Source: Syntrophaceae bacterium UBA6112
GTDB taxonomy: Bacteria; Desulfobacterota; Syntrophia; Syntrophales; UBA5619
Direction: 5' to 3'
Length of the DNA: 61,641 bases
Assembly: GCA_002423465.1 (NCBI GenBank)
Contig: DIWG01000005.1
Location: 1-61,641 of the forward strand
The number at the start of each line of letters is the position of its first letter. The stretch's first letter is position 1. Shown here one piece after another: positions 50,430-59,276 of the stretch. The position numbers and the translations under genes were made by a program. The notes under the pieces were generated by a model that was given only the letters and a program-made list of their open reading frames with translations, did not search any database and was not told the DNA's origin.

Positions 50430-51626
50430 ATGAAATCAGCAGATGATTATCGGGTGCCCGGATTTCTGGCAAATGGAATCCACACGGGAATCAAAACGGA
50501 CGGCGGCAGGGATCTTGCTCTGATCTTCTCGACCCGTTCGGCGACGGCGGCGGGAGTTTTTACGACGAATTGCTTCAAGGCGGCGCCCGTTCTTCTCGAC
50601 CAGGAGAGGATCCGCGCCGGGGTGGCGCAGGCCGTGATTGCCAACAGCGGCGTTGCCAACGCCGCGACCGGACCGGAAGGAATTGCAGACGCCTTGGCGG
50701 TTTCGCGGGCCGCCTCCACCGAACTGGGCATCGTCGATCAAAGAGTCCTTGTGGCGTCGACCGGGGTCATCGGACACCGTCTCCCCGTCCGAAAGATCGA
50801 AGCCGGGGTCAAAGAGCTGGTTGCGGGGCTTCATGCGGACGGAATTCCGGATGCGGAAGCCGGAATCATGACAACGGACCGGTTTCCCAAAATCGCCTGC
50901 CGGAAAAGAGCAATCGGCGGCAAGGAGGTTACCCTGTGCGGCATTGCCAAGGGGGCGGGGATGATCCAGCCGAACATGGCGACCATGCTCGCTTTCGTCA
51001 TGACCGATGCTGCGGTCGAACGTGACGCCCTCGATCGGCTGTTTCGGCAGTCCATCGCCGGCAGCTTCAATGCGATCAGCGTGGATGGCTGTATGAGCAC
51101 GAACGACACGGCCCTGATCCTCGCCAACGGATTTGCCGGGAATCCTTCGATCAAGCGGGGTTCCCGGAATGCGGCGCGGTTTGGCGAAATCCTCGCGGAG
51201 CTTCTCTCCTCGCTGGCCAGGGAGCTGGTCCGCGACGGCGAAGGCGCGACCAAGGTGATCGAGATTGCCATAACGGAGGCCAAAACCCGGCGGGATGCGC
51301 AACGCATTGCATATGCCGTCGCCAACTCGAACCTGGTCAAGACGGCTTTTTTCGGAGAGGATCCGAACTGGGGCCGGATCATTTCCGCCGCCGGTTCTCT
51401 CGGCATCGATCTTCCTGCAGACCGGGTTTGCCTTTTCCTGGAGGATATTCCAATCTTTGCGGCAGGAAAAGGGATCGGCGGACGGGAAGAGGAGCTTGCC
51501 GGGATCATGAAGCGTCCGGAGATCAGGGTGCGCCTTGGATTGGGGATGGGGTGTCGGTCGTGGACGGTCTGTACGTCCGATCTGACATTTGATTACGTCA
51601 AGATCAATGCCCACTATCATACCTGA
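50430..51626 (+). CDS. argJ: Bifunctional glutamate N-acetyltransferase / amino-acid acetyltransferase
   Basis: Arginine biosynthesis: transfers the acetyl group from N-acetylornithine to glutamate and can also use acetyl-CoA. The 398-aa precursor self-cleaves before the Thr of NMATMLAFVMTDA to form alpha and beta chains, the Thr becoming the nucleophile; the motif is intact. GGTGAGGGT provides the ribosome binding site. It stands between secA and rpsB. Whether the enzyme is mono- or bifunctional cannot be read from sequence. Confidence 0.93.
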   Translation: MKSADDYRVPGFLANGIHTGIKTDGGRDLALIFSTRSATAAGVFTTNCFKAAPVLLDQERIRAGVAQAVIANSGVANAATGPEGIADALAVSRAASTELGIVDQRVLVASTGVIGHRLPVRKIEAGVKELVAGLHADGIPDAEAGIMTTDRFPKIACRKRAIGGKEVTLCGIAKGAGMIQPNMATMLAFVMTDAAVERDALDRLFRQSIAGSFNAISVDGCMSTNDTALILANGFAGNPSIKRGSRNAARFGEILAELLSSLARELVRDGEGATKVIEIAITEAKTRRDAQRIAYAVANSNLVKTAFFGEDPNWGRIISAAGSLGIDLPADRVCLFLEDIPIFAAGKGIGGREEELAGIMKRPEIRVRLGLGMGCRSWTVCTSDLTFDYVKINAHYHT

Positions 51627-51641
51627 AAAAGTCATTTCCGC

Positions 51642-51670
51642 TTGATTATTTAAATTCTTTGTGTTATCAG
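51642..51670 (+). promoter_or_regulatory. Candidate sigma-70 promoter of the rpsB operon
   Basis: TTGATT and TATCAG are spaced by 17 bp in an AT-rich stretch 107 bp before the rpsB start codon. Matches to consensus are partial. Confidence 0.35.
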
Positions 51671-51776
51671 CCACGCAAATTCGCACATCCCCGGATTGAC
51701 GGAGGTTGCCTATCCGCAGGAAAGGTTTCCGTTCAAGAGGATGGGGGTGGAGGAAAAAACAAGAGAGGAGTTCAGA

Positions 51777-52610
51777 ATGGCCAGTATTTCGATGAAGTTG
51801 TTGCTTGAGGCGGGGGTTCACTTCGGTCACCAGACCAACAAGTGGAACCCGAAAATGAAACCCTATATCTTCGGCGCGCGCAACGGGATCTACATCATCG
51901 ATCTCCAGCAGACGGTCGGAATGTTTCAGACAGCCTATCAGTTCATTGTCGACACGGTCGCCCAGGGCGGCGAAATCCTTTTTGTCGGCACCAAGAAACA
52001 ATCCCAGGAGTCGGTTCGCGAGGAGTCCGAGCGCTGCGGCATGCCTTATGTCAATCAGCGCTGGCTGGGAGGGATGTTGACGAATTTCGCGACGATCAAG
52101 AAGAGCATCGACCGTTTGAACGAGCTGGACCGAATGTTCGACGATGACAGCATCAAGGCTTTTCCCAAGAAAGAGATCCTCGGTCTCCAGAAGGATCGCG
52201 ATAAACTGACCAAGGTTCTGGGAGGGATCCGGACGATCAAGAGTGTACCGAAAGGTCTGTTCATCGTCGATCCGAAACGGGAGATCATTGCAGTCACCGA
52301 GGCGAGAAAACTGAAAATCCCGATCGTAGCGATGGTGGATACGAACTGTGACCCCGATCTGATCGATTACATTATCCCCGGCAATGACGACGCGATCCGG
52401 GCAATTAAACTCTTTTCCGCGAAGATGGCCGAAGCCGTTCTGGACGGGAAGAAGCGGTTCGAGGAACGCCTCCAGGCGGAAAGCGATAAGAATCGTCAGA
52501 CCGTTTCGGTTCCCGGGATCGAAAGTGGCGAGTCCGATGTTCCTGAGAGCATCGAAACCAAAGGTTCCGACATCGGTGAAACGAAGGATCATGCAGAGGA
52601 GGGGAAATAA
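51777..52610 (+). CDS. rpsB: 30S ribosomal protein S2
   Basis: Ribosomal protein of the small-subunit back side. The 277-aa protein starts MASISMKLLLEAGVHFGHQT, the family signature, and carries the RWLGGMLTNF and VPIV/IPIVAMVDTNCDPD blocks. A C-terminal tail rich in Ser/Glu/Asp (after residue 235) extends beyond the compact fold. The ATG at 51777 is preceded by AGAGGAG; a longer in-frame version starting at 51696 is not supported. It leads the tsf-pyrH-frr series with 1-bp spacing to tsf. Confidence 0.96.
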   Translation: MASISMKLLLEAGVHFGHQTNKWNPKMKPYIFGARNGIYIIDLQQTVGMFQTAYQFIVDTVAQGGEILFVGTKKQSQESVREESERCGMPYVNQRWLGGMLTNFATIKKSIDRLNELDRMFDDDSIKAFPKKEILGLQKDRDKLTKVLGGIRTIKSVPKGLFIVDPKREIIAVTEARKLKIPIVAMVDTNCDPDLIDYIIPGNDDAIRAIKLFSAKMAEAVLDGKKRFEERLQAESDKNRQTVSVPGIESGESDVPESIETKGSDIGETKDHAEEGK

Positions 52611-52611
52611 A

Positions 52612-53214
52612 TTGGATATCACATCAGCAATGGTGAAGGAATTGAGGGTCAAGACGGGCGCCGGCATGATGGACTGCAAAGAAGCGCTCACGGCCGAGAA
52701 CGGCGATTCGGAAAAAGCGATCGATTATCTTCGGAAGAAGGGGATGTCGGCTGCCACAAAGCGCTCCTCCAAAGCGGCGAAAGAGGGAACCGTGGCCTCC
52801 TACATCCACATGGGCGGAAAGATCGGCGTCATGGTCGAGGTGAACTGCGAAACCGATTTCGTTGCAAAAACGGATGATTTTCAAACCATGGCCAGGGATC
52901 TGGCCATGCATGTTGCGGCGTCGAATCCCCGGTATGTCCGGTCGGAGGAGATCTCGGCGGCAGAACTGGAGAGGGAGAAGGAGATCTACCGAAGCCAGCT
53001 TCTGGAAGAGAAAAAGCCGGAAAAAATCTGGGATAAAATCATCGAAGGCAAACTGAATAAGTATTTTGAAGAGGTTTGTCTCATGAATCAAAAGTTCATC
53101 AAAAATACGGATATTACCGTCGGCGCCCTGGTAACCAACATGATCGCGAAGACGGGTGAAAACATCATCGTCAGAAGATTTGCCCGGTTTCAATTGGGAG
53201 AGGAGTTGAAGTAG
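52612..53214 (+). CDS. tsf: Elongation factor Ts
   Basis: Nucleotide exchange factor for EF-Tu. The 200-aa product begins with the UBA-like domain (DITSAMVKELRVKTGAGMMDCKEAL) and continues with the core VEVNCETDFVAKTDDF. It is a short form, as in Thermus and many Gram-negatives, without the second subdomain of the E. coli protein. The start is taken as TTG at 52612 since AGGAGGGG stands 7 bases before it; an in-frame ATG at 52591 would overlap rpsB. It is 1 bp from rpsB. Confidence 0.94.
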   Translation: MDITSAMVKELRVKTGAGMMDCKEALTAENGDSEKAIDYLRKKGMSAATKRSSKAAKEGTVASYIHMGGKIGVMVEVNCETDFVAKTDDFQTMARDLAMHVAASNPRYVRSEEISAAELEREKEIYRSQLLEEKKPEKIWDKIIEGKLNKYFEEVCLMNQKFIKNTDITVGALVTNMIAKTGENIIVRRFARFQLGEELK

Positions 53215-53220
53215 CGGATC

Positions 53221-53937
53221 GTGTATTGCCCGACCTACAAGAGAGTCCTGCTGAAATTGAGCGGCGAGACCCTCATGGGTAAACATACCTTCGGCATTGA
53301 TCCGGAGGTGGTGGATAGCATTGCCGCTGAAATTCAGGAGGTCGCGGCTCTTGGCGTTCAGCTCGGGATTGTGATCGGCGGCGGCAATATCTTTCGCGGT
53401 CTGGCCGCAAGCGCAAAGGGGATGGAACGGACTTCCGCCGATTATATGGGGATGCTTGCCACGGTGATCAACAGCCTGGCCCTCCAGAGTGCCCTCGAAC
53501 GCGCGGGCGTCCCCACAAGAGTTCAAACGGCCATCGAAATGCGGGAAGTGGCCGAACCGTTCATCCAGAGACGCGCCATTCGGCATCTCGAAAAAGGTCG
53601 CGTGGTGGTCTTTGCGGCTGGAACGGGCAACCCCTATTTTACGACGGACACAGCGGCAGTCCTCCGCGCCGTCGAGATCCGCGCGGATATCATCCTCAAG
53701 GCGACCAAGGTGAACGGCGTTTATGACCGGGATCCGCTCCAGTATACCGATGCGGTCATGTACAATAAGATAAGCTATACCGATGTGTTGACAAAGAACC
53801 TTAAAGTAATGGATGCGACAGCCATTTCCCTCTGCAGGGACAACGGACTTCCGCTGAACGTCTTCAATCTGCAAAAGACGGGGAACATCATGCGGGTCAT
53901 CTGCGGCGAGAACGTCGGAACCATTGTGGGAGGTTGA
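53221..53937 (+). CDS. pyrH: UMP kinase
   Basis: Phosphorylates UMP to UDP; essential in pyrimidine metabolism. The 238-aa protein has the amino-acid-kinase fold with YKRVLLKLSGETLMG, IGGGNIFRG and KATKVNGVYDRDP, all typical. The start codon is GTG at 53221 following GGAG 15-19 bases upstream; initiation may depend on coupling with tsf, whose stop is 6 bp away. Followed after 4 bp by frr. Confidence 0.95.
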   Translation: MYCPTYKRVLLKLSGETLMGKHTFGIDPEVVDSIAAEIQEVAALGVQLGIVIGGGNIFRGLAASAKGMERTSADYMGMLATVINSLALQSALERAGVPTRVQTAIEMREVAEPFIQRRAIRHLEKGRVVVFAAGTGNPYFTTDTAAVLRAVEIRADIILKATKVNGVYDRDPLQYTDAVMYNKISYTDVLTKNLKVMDATAISLCRDNGLPLNVFNLQKTGNIMRVICGENVGTIVGG

Positions 53938-53941
53938 AGTC

Positions 53942-54499
53942 ATGAAAGAGCTGATTTTTCAGGAACTGCGGGAAAGCATGGAGAAGGCGATCCAGGCGCT
54001 CGAGAAATCCTTCAGCAAAGTCAGAACGGGAAGGGCGTCGCTTGCGCTGCTGGATGGGATTCGCGTGGAATACTACGGTACGCCGACACCCCTAAATCAG
54101 TTGGCATCCCTCTCCGTTCCCGAAAGCCGGCTGATCGTCATTTCTCCCTGGGACAGTTCCGTTCTCGGGGCGATCGAAAAGGCGATCCAGAAATCGGATC
54201 TGGGATTGATGCCCGGCAATGACGGAAAACTGATCCGTCTTTCCATTCCGGCGCTGACCGAGGAGAGACGCAGGGAACTCGTGAAGGTTGTCCGCAAGAT
54301 GGCGGAAGAGGGCAAGATCAAACAGCGCAACGCCAGGCGGGACGCAAATGAGCAGCTCAAGATCCTCAAGAAAGACAATGAGATTTCGGAGGACGAACTT
54401 TACGGCCTTCAGGACGAGGTGCAAAAGCTGACCGATCGGTATATCGAGAAGACCGACACGGTTCTTTCAGCGAAAGAGAAGGAGATCATGGAGATTTGA
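53942..54499 (+). CDS. frr: Ribosome recycling factor
   Basis: Splits post-termination ribosomes together with EF-G. The 185-aa protein is of exact family length; its N-terminal helix (MEKAIQALEKSFSKVRTGRASLALLDGIRVEYYG) and the C-terminal region EVQKLTDRYIEKTD are diagnostic. GGGAGGTTGAAGTC precedes the ATG. A hairpin followed by a T-rich stretch lies 25 bp after its stop, which could divide the translation genes from the lipid genes. Confidence 0.96.
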   Translation: MKELIFQELRESMEKAIQALEKSFSKVRTGRASLALLDGIRVEYYGTPTPLNQLASLSVPESRLIVISPWDSSVLGAIEKAIQKSDLGLMPGNDGKLIRLSIPALTEERRRELVKVVRKMAEEGKIKQRNARRDANEQLKILKKDNEISEDELYGLQDEVQKLTDRYIEKTDTVLSAKEKEIMEI

Positions 54500-54523
54500 C
54501 AGGATTGCCGGATACGGTGTTTG

Positions 54524-54553
54524 ATGGGGGGCCCGGAGGCTCCCCGTTTTGTT
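54524..54553 (+). terminator. Probable terminator after frr
   Basis: GGGGGGCCCGGAGGCTCCCC followed by GTTTTGTTT can form a G/C-rich hairpin (outer GGGG/CCCC, inner GCC/GGC-like pairing) with a T-rich tail between frr and uppS. Confidence 0.55.
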
Positions 54554-54630
54554 TAATCCGCCTTGAAAAATCGTCCTTGATGTGTTAGTCGATGAGCCGG
54601 GATTCATCTCCCCACAGTGAAACGGGAATC

Positions 54631-55368
54631 ATGAAAGAAATCGATCCGGCCAGACTTCCTCGGCATATCGCAATCATTATGGACGGCAACGGACGTTGGG
54701 CCGAACGCCATACCTTGGGCAGGGTCCTGGGACATCGAAAGGGCGCCGAATCCGTCCGGGCCGTGGTGAAAACCTGTCGCCGGATCGGCATCCGCTGCCT
54801 AACCCTCTACGCCTTTTCCGCGGAAAACTGGCTTCGCCCGGAAGCCGAAGTCAGCGCCCTGATGAACCTTCTTCTGCAATATCTGGAGACGGAGGTCCGG
54901 GAGATGATGGACCAGGACATCCGCCTGACGGCCATCGGCAACCTCGATGCCCTTGATGTTTCCGTGCTCGGGAAACTCAAAGAAACGATCGAAATGACAG
55001 CGGGCAATCAGGGGATGATTCTGAATCTGGCCCTGAGCTACGGCGGTCGCGATGAGATTGTGGCGGCAGCGAAACGGATGGTTGGCGACGCGCAGGCCGG
55101 AAAGATCGCTTTACAAGAGTTCACCAAAGAGCTTTTTGCAGGCTATCTCTACACATCCGGATTGCCTGATCCGGACATGCTGATTCGGACCGGAGGGGAA
55201 TATCGGATCAGCAATTTTCTGCTCTGGCAGATGGCCTATACCGAATTCTTCTTTACCGACATCCTCTGGCCCGATTTTGGCGAATCCGATCTATTGAAGG
55301 CGATTGCCGAATATCAACGACGCGAGCGGAGATTCGGATTGACCAGCGATCAGATCGGAAAAAGATGA
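54631..55368 (+). CDS. uppS: Undecaprenyl pyrophosphate synthase
   Basis: Cis-prenyltransferase making the C55 lipid carrier for peptidoglycan and LPS. The 245-aa protein has IIMDGNGRWA with catalytic Asp18, TLYAFSAENWLRP, and LIRTGGEYRISNFLLWQ near the C-terminus. The start at 54631 matches the usual N-terminus; an ATG at 54592 in the same frame has no ribosome binding site. It opens the membrane-lipid/isoprenoid group uppS-cdsA-dxr-rseP. Confidence 0.95.
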   Translation: MKEIDPARLPRHIAIIMDGNGRWAERHTLGRVLGHRKGAESVRAVVKTCRRIGIRCLTLYAFSAENWLRPEAEVSALMNLLLQYLETEVREMMDQDIRLTAIGNLDALDVSVLGKLKETIEMTAGNQGMILNLALSYGGRDEIVAAAKRMVGDAQAGKIALQEFTKELFAGYLYTSGLPDPDMLIRTGGEYRISNFLLWQMAYTEFFFTDILWPDFGESDLLKAIAEYQRRERRFGLTSDQIGKR

Positions 55369-55456
55369 TGAGAATCATTGCGCTGTCGAGGAAATCACGG
55401 CCATGGAAACCGGAATTCATTCTTGTGGAAAGCCGACGCTTCCCGGGAGGTGAAAA

Positions 55457-56263
55457 ATGACGCCGCACATGAAAAGATGGATCACAGGGATCGTTGCCGT
55501 TCCGCTACTCTTCGGAATCATCGTATTCGGCGGCGAGACAGCCTTTTCAGTTCTGATCATTTTTGCCTCTCTGGTGGGGGTGCAGGAATACAACAGGATG
55601 GCCTTCGGACAGGATCTTTCCCTTGAGAAGATGGAGACACTGATCATCTCCCTGTTCATCCTGCTGACGGCTTTCTCGGGGAACCTCCCTCTGCTCTTGG
55701 CTGTGCTGACGTTCGCCGTCATGACGGTTCTGATCCTGAACCTTCTTCGGATCAGGAAACAGGGTCTGGATATGATGCTCGCCGGCCGGGTGATCCTGGG
55801 GATTCTGTACATCCCCTTGCTCATGGCCCATTTCATCCTGATCCGCCGGACGCCGTCGGGTGTTCTCTGGATATTTTTCATTCTGGTTCTGGCATTTACG
55901 GGGGATATCGCCGCATACTATATCGGACGGCGGTTCGGAAAACGGAAGCTCCTCCCCGAAGTCAGTCCGGCGAAGACCGTCGAAGGGATGATGGGTCTGG
56001 TAGTGGGAAGCATTGCCGGCTGTCTTCTCTTCAGACAATTTTTTTTCCCGATGCTTCCGGTTGTGCATGCCGTCGTTCTCGGATTGGTGGGAAGCGTTAT
56101 CGGGCAACTTGGGGATCTATCCGAGTCGGCTCTGAAAAGGGCGGCCGGAGTGAAGGATTCCGGCATGCTGTTGCCCGGTCACGGGGGAATCCTCGACCGT
56201 CTGGACTGTTTGATGTTCATTACGCCATTTGTTTATTATTATCAGGATTATATGTTGCAATGA
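55457..56263 (+). CDS. cdsA: Phosphatidate cytidylyltransferase
   Basis: Makes CDP-diacylglycerol from phosphatidic acid for all phospholipids. The 268-aa membrane protein has about eight hydrophobic segments and the C-terminal signature SALKRAAGVKDSGMLLPGHG continuing with GILDRLDC. GGGAGGTGAAAA precedes the ATG. Its stop overlaps the dxr start (ATGA). It supplies the substrate for the phosphatidylserine synthase located 4 kb downstream. Confidence 0.94.
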   Translation: MTPHMKRWITGIVAVPLLFGIIVFGGETAFSVLIIFASLVGVQEYNRMAFGQDLSLEKMETLIISLFILLTAFSGNLPLLLAVLTFAVMTVLILNLLRIRKQGLDMMLAGRVILGILYIPLLMAHFILIRRTPSGVLWIFFILVLAFTGDIAAYYIGRRFGKRKLLPEVSPAKTVEGMMGLVVGSIAGCLLFRQFFFPMLPVVHAVVLGLVGSVIGQLGDLSESALKRAAGVKDSGMLLPGHGGILDRLDCLMFITPFVYYYQDYMLQ

Positions 56264-57423
56264 AGCATATTTCCCTCCTCGGCTCCACCGGTTCAATCGG
56301 AATCAGCACGCTGGATGTCGTCGGCGCGCATCCGGATCGGTTCGCCGTCACGGCGCTCGCAGCGGGCCGCAACATCTCCCTTCTTCATGAACAGATCGAA
56401 AGGTTCAAACCGCGATTGGCGGCGGTGATCGATGAAGAGCATGCACGCGAACTTCGCCGGATGCTGGGTCCGTCATCGGCGACGGAAGTCATTGCGGGGC
56501 CGGAGGGGTATCGGGAAACGGCATCGGCGGCGGGCGCCGATATGGTCGTCTCCGCCATGGTCGGCGCGGCCGGACTGCTTCCCACCCTCGATGCAATCGA
56601 GGCGGGAAAGGATATCGCGTTGGCGAATAAAGAGACGCTGGTGATGGCAGGGCATATCGTCCTTCGCAAGGCGAGCGAGAAGGGGGTGAAAATCCTTCCC
56701 GTCGACAGTGAGCACAGCGCGATCTTCCAATGTCTGCAAGGTCACAGGATGGAAGATGTCCGCAGGATCATCCTGACGGCCTCCGGAGGACCCTTTCTCC
56801 ACACCTCCGAAGAAGAAATGACAAGGGTTACGCCTGCGCAGGCCCTTAGGCACCCCAATTGGGCGATGGGAAAAAAAATCACGATTGACTCGGCAACCAT
56901 GATGAACAAGGCGCTGGAAGTGATCGAAGCCGGTTGGTTGTTCGGCCTTCCCGGGAAGGCGATCGCTGTCCTGATCCACCCCCAGAGCATCGTCCATTCC
57001 CTGGTGGAATACCGGGACGGAAGCGTGATCGCACAGATGGGGGTCCCGGATATGAGGATTCCCATCGCCTACGCACTCTCTTATCCGAACCGCCTCACCC
57101 GTGCGGAAGAGAAACTCGATCTCCGGAAGATCGGCCCCCTGACGTTTCTCGATGCCGATCCGTTTCGCTTTCCCGCCCTGCGGCTCGCTTATGAGACCGT
57201 TGAGGCCGGGGGGACGATGCCGGCCGTTCTGAACGGGGCGAATGAGACGGCGGTAACGGCCTTTATCGAAGAGAGGATGCCCTTCAACAGGATTGTTCCT
57301 GTGGTGGAGGAGATTCTCTCCCGTCATTGCGGACGGAAAGATCCGGAGATCAACGAGATCCTCGCAGCGGACCGCTGGGCGAGACAAGAGGCGGCGAACT
57401 TCATTAAAGGAATGATCAATTGA
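56260..57423 (+). CDS. dxr: 1-deoxy-D-xylulose 5-phosphate reductoisomerase
   Basis: Second enzyme of the MEP isoprenoid pathway. The 387-aa protein has NADPH motif GSTGSIG (residues 8-14), VDSEHSAIFQCLQG for metal and substrate binding, ILTASGGPF and NWAMGKKITIDSATMMNK. Overlaps cdsA by 4 bp and rseP by 4 bp. Provides isopentenyl units needed by UppS encoded two genes earlier. Confidence 0.96.
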   Translation: MKHISLLGSTGSIGISTLDVVGAHPDRFAVTALAAGRNISLLHEQIERFKPRLAAVIDEEHARELRRMLGPSSATEVIAGPEGYRETASAAGADMVVSAMVGAAGLLPTLDAIEAGKDIALANKETLVMAGHIVLRKASEKGVKILPVDSEHSAIFQCLQGHRMEDVRRIILTASGGPFLHTSEEEMTRVTPAQALRHPNWAMGKKITIDSATMMNKALEVIEAGWLFGLPGKAIAVLIHPQSIVHSLVEYRDGSVIAQMGVPDMRIPIAYALSYPNRLTRAEEKLDLRKIGPLTFLDADPFRFPALRLAYETVEAGGTMPAVLNGANETAVTAFIEERMPFNRIVPVVEEILSRHCGRKDPEINEILAADRWARQEAANFIKGMIN

Positions 57424-58520
57424 TTGGAATCAGCATCGCATCGGTGGTCGTTTTGCTGGGGGTCCTGATCTTCGCCCATGAGGTCGGTCATTTTCTGATG
57501 GCAAAGCGGGCGGGAGTCGGGGTCCTGAAGTTTTCCCTCGGTTTTGGACCGCGAATCATCGGGAAAAAAATCGGCGAAACGGAATACATCCTCTCCCTGA
57601 TCCCCCTGGGCGGATATGTAAAACTCCTCGGGGAATCGCTCGGAGATGAATTGTCGGATGTGGATCAGAAACGATCCTTTCTGAACCAGACGGTTTGGAA
57701 AAGAATCTCCATTGTGGCGGCCGGACCGCTATTCAATCTCCTGCTGGCTCTGTCGATTTTCACTTTCGTCAACATGATCGGCCTTCCCGTCTTGACGTCG
57801 GAAATCGGTTCCTTGCAACCGGATTCCGCCGCGATGGAAGCGGGACTGAAGACGGGGGATCGAATTATCGTCATTGATGGAACGGCCGTGACGAAGTGGG
57901 ATGAAATCTCCCGGATGGTCACCCAGAGCCGGGGAAAACCGCTGCGGATTACCCTGAGGAGGGGGGAGGCGCCACTCGATATCACGGTGACTCCGCGATC
58001 CATGAAAACCCGAAACCTCTTTGGCGAGGAGGTGGAATCCTACAAAATCGGCATCAGTCCATCACCGAAGACCGTGATCGAACGACTCAATCCCCTCTCG
58101 GCCTTCGGAGAGGGGGTTCGGCAGACATGGGCGATCAGCAAGCTGACCGTAATCAGTATCTATAAGATGTTTCAGGGGGTTGTATCCCCGAAAACCATGG
58201 GCGGCCCGATTCTGATCGCCCAGATCGCCGGGGCGCAGGCGAAGGAGGGAGTCGTACAGTTCCTTCTGTTTATGGCGCTCCTCAGCATCAACCTCGCGAT
58301 CCTCAACCTTCTGCCCATTCCTGTCTTGGATGGCGGTCATCTCCTGTTCTTCGGGATTGAAATGATAACGGGCCGCGAGGTCGGCGTCCGCTGGCGGGAA
58401 ATGGCCCAGCAGGTCGGTTTTGTTCTCCTGATTCTTCTCATGATCTTTGTCTTCATGATGGATATCGAGCGGCTGAACATCAGGTTTATTAACGATTTCA
58501 TTCATGGGTTTACGGGATAG
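57420..58520 (+). CDS. rseP: RseP-type site-2 intramembrane protease
   Basis: Zinc metalloprotease that cleaves transmembrane anti-sigma factors and leftover signal peptides. The 366-aa protein has HEVGH (His20, Glu21, His24) in the first membrane helix, one PDZ domain in the middle (about 115-205, including GLKTGDRIIVIDGTAV), and the NLLPIPVLDGGH motif of the third helix. Only one PDZ is seen, compared with two in E. coli RseP. The start is a TTG overlapping the dxr stop (TTGA), so initiation probably depends on coupling. Confidence 0.95.
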   Translation: MIGISIASVVVLLGVLIFAHEVGHFLMAKRAGVGVLKFSLGFGPRIIGKKIGETEYILSLIPLGGYVKLLGESLGDELSDVDQKRSFLNQTVWKRISIVAAGPLFNLLLALSIFTFVNMIGLPVLTSEIGSLQPDSAAMEAGLKTGDRIIVIDGTAVTKWDEISRMVTQSRGKPLRITLRRGEAPLDITVTPRSMKTRNLFGEEVESYKIGISPSPKTVIERLNPLSAFGEGVRQTWAISKLTVISIYKMFQGVVSPKTMGGPILIAQIAGAQAKEGVVQFLLFMALLSINLAILNLLPIPVLDGGHLLFFGIEMITGREVGVRWREMAQQVGFVLLILLMIFVFMMDIERLNIRFINDFIHGFTG

Positions 58521-58522
58521 CG

Positions 58523-59254
58523 ATGATCACGCTCGCGATGGAGTGCGCTACGAATACGGTGGGACTGGCCCTCTTGGATGGAGAGGAGATATTGGCCGAG
58601 TTTCATCTCGCTTTGGCAAGACACCATGCCGAGATCCTGCTTCCTGCCCTGGAAAAGCTCCTCCATCTGTCGGGGATCCCCATGAAAAAAATAGATCTGC
58701 TGGCCTGCACAAACGGGCCCGGTTCTTTCACGGGGGTGAGAATGGGAGTGAGCACAGTGAAAGGCCTTGCCCTGGCCACGGGAAAACCGATTGTCGGGGT
58801 TTCGACGCTGGAGACGCTGGCCATGAATGCCTTCCCCTCCTCGCTGTTGATCTGTTCGCTGCTGGATGCCCGCAGGGATCAGGTCTATGCGGGGTTTTAC
58901 CGGATGGGTGCGGACGGTTTCCCGGAAATCGTGAAACCGGATCGTCTGACCGATATTGAACAATTGATACGTGATTTTCCGGCGGACGAAGTCGATTGGA
59001 TCGGAGACGGAGCAATACGTTATCGGGATCGGATATGTGAATCGCGCTCCGAGCGGTATCCGACAGCCGGGGGCGTACGACACCAATTGAAAGCGTCGGC
59101 CGTCGGCCTGATCGGTATTCACCGTTATTCTCAGGGGCGGGGTGAAGATCCGATCACCTTTTCACCAGCATACCTCCGCGTCTCCGAAGCGGAAGTGAAG
59201 ATTGGAAACAGGCAAGACGGGGATTCCTCTTGCTGCCCTGGACACAAACGTTGA
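58523..59254 (+). CDS. tsaB: tRNA threonylcarbamoyladenosine protein TsaB
   Basis: Partner of TsaD in making t6A37 on ANN-decoding tRNAs. The 243-aa protein shows the ASKHA-type start MITLAMECATNTVGLALLDG and the conserved CTNGPGSFTGVRMGVSTVKGLA region. The start lies 2 bp after rseP. The C-terminus is Cys- and basic-rich (SSCCPGHKR) and looks unlike family members, perhaps a recent change at the gene end. No RimI gene follows, although it often does. Confidence 0.93.
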   Translation: MITLAMECATNTVGLALLDGEEILAEFHLALARHHAEILLPALEKLLHLSGIPMKKIDLLACTNGPGSFTGVRMGVSTVKGLALATGKPIVGVSTLETLAMNAFPSSLLICSLLDARRDQVYAGFYRMGADGFPEIVKPDRLTDIEQLIRDFPADEVDWIGDGAIRYRDRICESRSERYPTAGGVRHQLKASAVGLIGIHRYSQGRGEDPITFSPAYLRVSEAEVKIGNRQDGDSSCCPGHKR

Positions 59255-59276
59255 CATCTTGATTAAACTAAGGTAG

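Noticed and set aside
51627..51776. A structured ribosomal-protein leader before rpsB
   Set aside because: An autoregulatory S2 leader would be plausible here, but no convincing conserved fold could be seen by eye.
50436..52691. A 751-codon minus-strand frame across argJ and rpsB
   Set aside because: Antisense to two well recognised genes; no ribosome binding site and no family resemblance.
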